Below, piece after piece: positions 58,185 through 64,000 of a DNA stretch of 64,000 nt (position 1 is its first letter; each line of letters opens with the position of its first letter). The position numbers and the translations under genes were made by a program. Source of the stretch: DAIQRJ01 sp963708795 (GTDB taxonomy: Bacteria > Actinomycetota > Actinomycetes > Propionibacteriales > DAIQRJ01); assembly GCA_963708795.1 (NCBI GenBank), contig CAVPUH010000003.1, positions 62,001 through 126,000 on the forward strand. The letters run 5' to 3'. The notes under the pieces are model-generated. The model was not told where the DNA came from. It did no database searches and saw only the letters and a program-made list of their open reading frames with translations.

Positions 58185-58198
58185 GTGACGTGCGTCAC
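58185..58198. promoter_or_regulatory. GTGA-N6-TCAC palindrome (CRP/GlxR-like site)
   Basis: GTGACGTGCGTCAC matches the core of the actinobacterial CRP-family consensus TGTGA-N6-TCACA and is fully self-complementary except at the central TG. It lies just after the ABC permease stop and about 240 nt before dnaK. Confidence 0.4.
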
Positions 58199-58210
58199 GA
58201 ATTCGAGGCG

Positions 58211-59861
58211 TTACCCGAGGTCGCGACGGCGGAGCAGGACGGCGCCGAGCCAGGCGAGCACCAGTGCGAGCACGGTCATCACGACCGTCGGCATCGCCCG
58301 GAACGTCTCCGCGGGCAGGTGAACCACGTGGGTGAACGGCGAGACCTTCAGTGCCCAGGACGGGAGCCCGAGCAGGGTCCCGAACAACCCGACGACCGCA
58401 CACACGGCGAGCACCACCCACCCGCCGGCGGCGAATCGGCGAGCCAGGCCGACGAGAGCCGCAGCGGCACCGGCGACCACCCACACCGCCGGGATCTGAA
58501 CCGCGGCCGCCTGCAACTCGTGCCCGATGGCAGACGCCGTGCCGCCCGCCTTCACCCCGAGCCCGACCCCGGTCGCGAGTCCGAGGAACAGCATCAGCCA
58601 GGCCGACCCGAGCAGCGCGATCAGTACGTGCCCGGCGTACCAGCGGGCCCGGCTCACCCCGGTGGCGAGCACGAGTTCGGCATGCCCGGCCGCCTCCTCC
58701 GACGACAGCCGCAGCACCGCCGCGACCGCGTACCCGGCCACGATCGCGGCGATCACCGCGAACTCCGCCCCGAGGAAGATCTCCGACAGCGTCCCGCGAC
58801 CACCGAGGTCGGCGAGCATGTTCTTCGTGCTCTCCGAGCCGAGCATGCTGCCGACGTCGGCAGCCACGCTCCCGATCAGCAGCCCGAACCCGAGCATGGC
58901 CACGCTCCACCCCAGGAGTAGGCCCCGCTGCAGGCGCCAGGCCAGGCCGGTCGACGTCGACAGAAGGTCGCCTGCCGTCCCGGGTCCCGGCCGGGTGGGG
59001 ATGAGTCCCTCGCCGAGGTCGCGCCGATCCTGGAGGACGAACGCGACACCGGCGAGCACACCCGCCGCCACGAGCGGAAGCACGAGCACCCACCACCGGT
59101 CACCGGCATACGGGCGGACCTGCATGGTCCAGCCCACCGGCGAGAGCCACGTGAGGGCCGCGGTCAGCCCGCCGTCGGCGGTGTCGGCGACGCCGCGCAG
59201 GACGTACGTCGCCGCGAGGATCGTGCCGACGATCCCGGCGCAGGCACGGGCGCTCTGCGTGAGTTGGGCGATCAGGCCCGTGACGGCGGCGAAGACGAGA
59301 CCGAGCCCCGCCCACGCGGCGCCGAAGGCCAGCGACCCGGCCCACGGCAGACCCCCCGCTCCGGTCGCCAGCACGGTGAGCAGCGAGGTGAGGAGTACGG
59401 CGGCCGATCCGGCTGATCAGGGCCGCCGCCAACGCCGCCCGCGACCCGAGGACGCCGGCGCTGAGAAGCTCGAGGCGACCCGCCTCCTCGTCGGTGCGAG
59501 TGTGCCGGCGGACGACGACCATCGCCAGCAGGGCGACGGCCACACCCCCGAGGCCGAGCAGCTTCCACGTGCCGAGGGCGCCGAGGCTGCTCTCGTCGTG
59601 GATCCGACCGTACAGAAACACCAACGGTGTCTGGGCATTCGTCGCCACGGCCGCGTCACGAACGGCACGCGCGTCCGGATAGAGGTCGGTCGTCGCGGCT
59701 ACCGACGCGCTCATCATCGCCGCCGTGGCGAGAGCCCACACCGGGACGAGGATGCGATCACGGCGCAGGGCCAGCCGCGTCATCACCCGGAGGCCGGCGT
59801 ACCGGCTGAGCGGCTCCACCACGGTCTCGACGGTGGCGGCCCGGGTGCCCACCGCGGTCAT
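58211..59861 (-). CDS. ABC exporter permease (one frameshift)
   Basis: An ABC-2-type permease of about 549 residues with some 12 hydrophobic helices in two halves, as in exporters of polyketide-like compounds. The N-terminal part (GLRVMTRLALRRDRILVPVWALATAAMMSASV) lies in one frame. An extra base near 59405 shifts it to the second frame, which continues as LLTVLATGAGGLPWAGSLAFGAAWAGL and ends in a C-terminal helix before RRRDLG. ATG 59861 overlaps the ATPase stop as ATGA, so the pair is translationally coupled. Confidence 0.85.
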
Positions 59862-60776
59862 GACGACACCGCCGCCGCTTGCTCCTGAGAGCGGTAGAGC
59901 CCCACGAACAACTCCTCCAGCGACGGTGGTGCACTGCTCAGCGTGCGGATGCCGTGGCGGCCGAGCAGTTCCAGTGCCGCTCCGATCGAACCTGACTCGA
60001 CGGCGAATCGCACCGTGGTTCCGTCGAGCCCGACGTCGTGGACACCGTCGACGGCCTGCAACTCCTGAACCACCCCTGGGGCACTGTCGAGCGTGGCCAG
60101 CACGTTGGTGTGGGACAGCTGCCGCAGGTCGGTCAGCGCACCCGATTCGACGGTGCGGCCGTTGCGGATGATCGTCACCCGCCGGCACAGAGCCTCGACC
60201 TCGGCCAGGATGTGGCTCGACAACAGGACGGTCCTGCCCTCGTCGCGCACCTCCACGATCGCGTCCCGGAACACGGCTTCCATCAGCGGGTCGAGACCTG
60301 CCGTCGGCTCGTCCAGGACCAGCAGCGCGACGTCGCTCGCGAGCGCGGCGACGAGCGCCACCTTCTGCCGGTTGCCCTTCGAGTAGGCACGGGCCTTCTT
60401 GGTGGGGTCGAGATCGAATCGCTCGAGGAGCCGTGACCGTTTCGTCTCGTCCAGCCCACCGCGGAGCCGACCGAGCAGGTCGATCACCTCGCCGCCGGTC
60501 AGGTTGGGCCAGAGCGCGACGTCGCCGGGGACGTAGGCCAGTTGCCGGTGCAGCGACGCGGCATCGCGCCCAGGGGTCGCCACCGAGGAGCCGGACGTCG
60601 CCGGAGTCGGCCCGCAGCAGCCCGAGAAGGACGCGGATCGTGGTCGACTTGCCCGCGCCGTTGGGGCCGAGGAAGCCGTGCACCTCGCCCTGCCCGACGG
60701 TGAGGTCGAGGCCGTCGAGGGCGACCGCCGATCCGAACGACTTGCGCAGCCCAGACACCGAGATGACATCACTCAT
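59858..60776 (-). CDS. ABC exporter ATP-binding protein (one frameshift)
   Basis: An ATPase of about 305 residues. MSDVISVSGLRKSFGSAVALDGLDL and Walker A FLGPNGAGKSTTIRVLLGLL are in the first frame. After an extra base near 60570 the second frame has DAASLHRQLAYVPGDVALWPNLTGGEVIDLL. The signature is the variant YSKGNRQKVALVAAL, Walker B is LLVLDEPTAGLD, and the switch His is in LLSSHILAEVE. It powers the downstream permease. The TAGTGT box 7 nt before ATG 60776 suggests a leaderless mRNA. It is divergent from the GbsR-type regulator. Confidence 0.88.
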
Positions 60777-60783
60777 GTCTCGC

Positions 60784-60789
60784 ACACTA
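60784..60789 (-). promoter_or_regulatory. -10 box TAGTGT for the leaderless ABC ATPase gene
   Basis: TAGTGT ends 7 nt before ATG 60776, on the left edge of the palindromic operator. Confidence 0.6.
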
Positions 60790-60790
60790 C

Positions 60791-60818
60791 ACAACATTCA
60801 GCAAGTGGTGAATGTTGT
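60791..60818. promoter_or_regulatory. Palindromic operator between the ABC exporter and gbsR-type gene
   Basis: ACAACATTCA and TGAATGTTGT are perfect 10-bp arms around 8 nt. The operator fills the space between two mirrored -10 boxes (TAGTGT and TAAAGT), covering both -35 regions. Confidence 0.8.
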
Positions 60819-60823
60819 AAAGT
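60818..60823 (+). promoter_or_regulatory. -10 box TAAAGT for the leaderless GbsR/MarR-type gene
   Basis: TAAAGT ends 7 nt before ATG 60831 and begins at the last base of the operator. Confidence 0.6.
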
Positions 60824-60830
60824 GTCTCTC

Positions 60831-61373
60831 ATGTCACCTTCCCGGCCCCCTCGCCGCACCCGCGACGACTTCGTCGAACGCTTCGGCTCGGCCCTCGCCG
60901 ACGCCGGGATGGCACGGCTCCCGTCCCGCGTGTTCGGCGCGCTCCTCATCGACGAGGACGGGCGGATGACGGCGGCCGAGATCGCCGAGCGGCTACAGGT
61001 CAGCCCGGCCGCGGTCTCCGGGGCGGTTCGCTACCTGGGCAACATGGGCCTGCTCCGTCGGGAACGCGAGCGCGGGTCGCGTCGAGACGTCTTCGTCGTC
61101 ATGGAGGACGCCTGGCACGGTGCGATCGTGCGCAAGGACCAGACCTACGCGCCGATCCAGGACGCCCTGGCCGAGGGGATCGACGCCGCCGGCGGGGCCC
61201 ACACGCACGCCGGCAGCCGGCTCCAGCTGTCGAACGAGTTCCTCACGTTCGTCAGCCGGGAGATGGACGGCATGCTCGCGCGTTGGGAGGCGTCACATCG
61301 CCGAGCGCTCGGCCTGACCGAGCGTCGACCCGGGCACGACGAGCCGCGCACGCGGGTCAGCGACAGGTGTTGA
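60831..61373 (+). CDS. GbsR/MarR-family transcriptional regulator
   Basis: This 180-residue protein opens with FVERFGSALADAGMARLPSRVFGALLIDEDGRMTAAEIAERLQVSPAAVSGAVRYLGNMGLLRRERERGSRRDVFVV, a GbsR-like winged helix in which the wing carries the Arg-rich turn. The C-terminal helices probably dimerise. The gene is separated from the ABC exporter by a perfect palindrome, so it most likely represses both. Its 3' end overlaps the convergent M4 protease gene by 17 nt. Confidence 0.88.
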   Translation: MSPSRPPRRTRDDFVERFGSALADAGMARLPSRVFGALLIDEDGRMTAAEIAERLQVSPAAVSGAVRYLGNMGLLRRERERGSRRDVFVVMEDAWHGAIVRKDQTYAPIQDALAEGIDAAGGAHTHAGSRLQLSNEFLTFVSREMDGMLARWEASHRRALGLTERRPGHDEPRTRVSDRC

Positions 61374-63673
61374 GCTGCAGGTTGTCCACCCACCAGATCG
61401 CGCGCCACCGGGGCTGCGGCACGTGGAAGCGCAGCTTGACGGACTTTACCCTTCAGCGACGGTCATGTTGTAGCGGCTCGAGCCGAAGCCGTTGCTGATA
61501 CCGGTGAACCCGCGTGGCCGCTCGAACATGGTCGGCTTCGAGTTCTGACCGTGCTTGGTCGGGAAGCCGGTCGGTCGCACTGAGCCAATGCCTGCCGTTG
61601 TCGATCGAGTACTGCAGTTCGGCGCCGGCGATCGTCCTCGGCGCTGAGGAAGAACTGGTGTTCGAATCGCAGGTACACCGACCCCTTGGTCGACTTCGGG
61701 ATCGACCAGGTGCCGGGCTGGGTGAGCGTACCCGTACGACCGTCCATCCGTCGCGCGGCAGATACATGTACGATCCGCGCCCTCTGCGGCCGCAGCAAGG
61801 GTGCTCTCCTTCATCCGCGGGCGTCTGGGACTGGAACCAGGTGCGTGTTCTGTCGCCTTGCTCATCGAACCGCCAGGATAGGCGATCCACGCGAGCCCTT
61901 CTCGAAGCCCTCATGGTGGAGGAGCGTTCGCGTCGGGCCACCGGCGGGCACACGAGCGTCGACGTTGGCGCGCCCCGCGTCGGATTCTGCGTCATCTGCG
62001 TCGCCTTGATGGCTTTCGACACCTGCGAGCAGTCGGTGGTCGAGATTCCGGTTCCGGACTTGCCGACGAGGTTCGTGCACGCTGCTGACAGGGTGACGGC
62101 GAGATCCTGGTAGTCGGCTCCCGACGGGAGCATGTTCTGCGGTACTCCAGTAGATCTTCCAGGTCTTGGTGACGCCGAGACCCCTGACGGCGATGCCGTA
62201 GAAGCTACCGCCGTGTGTGATCAGGTACGCGGCCTTGTTGCCCACGCCGGAATTCGTGTGGACGCCGCCGTTGTCGAAGAAGCCCTCATCGGGATCCCAG
62301 CGTCCGGACGACATCCTGGCCGGGCTGGTCGTAGTCGGCTCGGACGCTTGAGGCTTCGGATGACGCCGAGTCGACGAGCCTTCACCGATGAGCCATGCGT
62401 TGGCGGTGGAGTCGTCTGAGCTTCCGTCCGTGACGTCGACGAACTCACCGAAGACGTCGGACATCGACTCGTTGATCGCGCCGGACTGCCAGAGGTACTG
62501 CAGGCCGGACGTCTGCTGGGTGACGCCGTGGGTGAGTTCGTGAGCGGTGATGTCGTCGGTCACGACGCCGTTCCGAACGCCATCTGGCGACCGTCCCAGA
62601 AGGCGTTCCGGTACGGGACACTCCTTGACGCCGCCTTCGAAGTCGATGTTGCACACTCGCACGGTGCCGCGGATCGCCTTGCTCTTGCCGTCGCTTTGAT
62701 AGTTGGTCCCGATCAACGACGTGAGATCGACGTTGCTGTTGGCCTTGTAGGCGGCTGCAGTGGCGCCGAAGTACGCGTACACCTTATTGACGTCGGAGAC
62801 GCTCGAAGCCGGCTGACCTTCGGACCGCGCGTAGGTCGCGGACTTCCCGTTACATCGGTATGTCGCCGGATCGAGCGTGTCGACGGCCTTGTTCTTGAGG
62901 TCGCACACCACGCGGTTCAGCGCCCGTTCCTGGGTCGACCACGCGAGGGTCACTGCGCCGGTCCGGACGTTCACGAGCACTTGGTACGCGAGCCCGGGAC
63001 CCGTCACCCGATAGGAGACGACGGCGGTGAGCGCGTGGGCCGCGCCCGGCGCGCCGAGGACAGCCGGGTCGTACCAGTACCTGGCCGGACCGCCGACCGT
63101 CAGCGCACCGGCATCACGCCGGTGCTCGCGCAACGCGACCGCCGTCGCGGCGAGCGTCCGGTAGTCGCGCAAACTGGAGGCCGACAGCGACGGAAACGCC
63201 GACGCCGCGAGCGGCGTGGTCCGCGAGTTGATGGACTGCATGGCCCCGTCGGTGGTCTGCGAGACGGTCACGCCGCTACCCAGCACGGGGACGTCCGCAA
63301 CGCTCTGCCCGAAGCGGACGGAATCTCCGGCCGCGGTGGCCGCGGTCTGCTCGTAGTTCAGAGTGGCCGGGTCCACGTCCAGCGCGCGAGCGTAGGTGCC
63401 GACATGGGCGGTGGCGACGGCGGCGGGCGACTGGACGGACCTCGCGAGCGATCGCGGCGCGGCGACGCCGGCCGAGGACGTCGACTGGATGAGGTCGACC
63501 CGGCCATCGGTCCCCGTGCTGGTGGCCGTGCCCGCGCCGCTTCCTGTCGCAGACGGTGCGGCAGCGACGACTGGCGTGGCCCCGACCGGAGCGATCCCGA
63601 CGGAGCCCGCCACGGCCAACGTCAGGGCAAGAGTGGTGGCGGCCGCAAGCGGCGCCTTCGTCCAGATTCGCAC
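61357..63673 (-). pseudogene. M4 (thermolysin-like) metallopeptidase, at least six frameshifts
   Basis: A secreted protease precursor of about 770 residues read through several frames. The signal peptide and FTP/PepSY-like propeptide cover about residues 1-245. The zinc site HELTH is at 378-382 (DDITAHELTHGVTQQ), with the third ligand in GAINESMSDVFGEF. DPDEGFFDNGGVHTNSGVGNKAAYLITHGG is the His-loop region. The C-terminal beta domain ends in VKLRFHV and WWVDNLQLNTCR just before TGA 61357. The GTG start has GAGGAGGA upstream. Paired compensating shifts near 62615/62575 (restoring CPYRNAFWDGRQMAF) argue for sequencing error in at least part. Confidence 0.8.
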
Positions 63674-63898
63674 GGATCCTCCTCGACCGGGTCGGCCGCC
63701 CCCCGCGGGCGAGCTCGTCCCCGTTCCGCAGTCGCATCGACCGTCGACCGATGAGCGTAGGTGCCCGACGACCCTCCGCGCACCGAGAGGAGCATCCAGT
63801 GAGACGTTTGATACACAGACCGGCTCTGTGCGCCGACAGCCGTCGTTACGATCGCGGACGAGGGGCCGCCCGGCCCACCCCGCCGGAGGTGTGGAGCT

Positions 63899-64000
63899 GT
63901 GCCGACGACCGCGCTCGCCATCACGGTGGTGATCGTCTGCGTCGCCGTCACGGTCGTGGCGCTCGTGCTGGTGGTTCGCGCGGCAGCGGCGATGGTGCTG
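63899..64000 (+). CDS. Membrane protein, N-terminal fragment (cut by the window end)
   Basis: GTG at 63899 with GGAG upstream opens a frame that begins VPTTALAITVVIVCV and continues as one hydrophobic helix to the last base. Only 34 residues are visible and no family can be named. The 225 nt between it and the divergent M4 gene contain no recognisable gene. Confidence 0.5.
   Translation, partial: MPTTALAITVVIVCVAVTVVALVLVVRAAAAMVL

Overview
The window is one contiguous stretch of a very GC-rich chromosome from an actinobacterium. This is supported by BldC, DUF3073 and DUF3151 proteins, an HspR-controlled dnaK-grpE-dnaJ-hspR operon with HAIR-type operators, a PurF propeptide, a WXG100/EspC-like pair, many GTG starts and widespread 4-bp GTGA/ATGA gene overlaps. 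The genus cannot be fixed from the sequence. Gene order around purF, purM and DUF3073, and around purA, DUF3151 and fba, resembles other Actinomycetes. I saw no rRNA, tRNA, CRISPR array, insertion sequence or phage module.

Layout. 1-5.2 kb: a dehydrogenase/aldo-keto reductase fusion cut by the window edge, a lipoprotein, and a MarR regulator divergent from an MMPL exporter around a perfect palindrome. 5.2-9.9 kb: a minus-strand run of bldC, DUF4129, a membrane protein, moxR, DUF58 and a membrane protein. 9.85-10.47 kb: a 617-nt non-coding region with two hairpins. 10.4-29.4 kb: a purine superlocus containing purM, purF, purL, purQ, purS, purC, purB, purD and purA. It is interrupted by a sterol-carrier/M20 peptidase pair, a DUF4185 secreted protein, a membrane-tethered ECF sigma factor fusion and a broken DUF222-HNH gene. 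29.4-31.2 kb: a three-gene type VII-secretion-like cassette. 31.4-38 kb: fba, lemA, a cation/proton antiporter, a SpoU methylase, dedA, pyrE and a small kinase. 38-50.7 kb: a type II NADH dehydrogenase, a shattered aminotransferase, an MFS/TetR pair, an M48 protease, GH116 and GH29 glycosidases, an ECF sigma relic, a flavoprotein disulfide reductase and a hydrolase. 50.7-58 kb: clpB, hspR, dnaJ, grpE and dnaK. 58-61.4 kb: an ABC exporter divergent from a GbsR/MarR regulator. 61.4-64 kb: an M4 metalloprotease and the start of a membrane protein.

Working together. The purine genes cover most of the route from PRPP to adenylosuccinate in coupled blocks (purF/purM; purS-Q-L; purA-D-B-C). PyrE supplies the pyrimidine branch. 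The heat-shock genes form the classic HspR circuit, with inverted repeats upstream of both clpB and the dnaK operon. Two regulator/exporter pairs (MarR-MMPL and GbsR-ABC) are controlled from short palindromic divergent promoters.

Two window-wide properties stand out. First, at least a dozen genes have a TANNNT -10 box exactly 6 or 7 nt before the start codon and no Shine-Dalgarno sequence, as expected for leaderless mRNAs. Second, about a dozen conserved genes, including the normally essential purM, carry frameshifts, mostly single inserted bases. That pattern points to uncorrected long-read sequence rather than real decay, so affected genes are reported over their full inferred extents.
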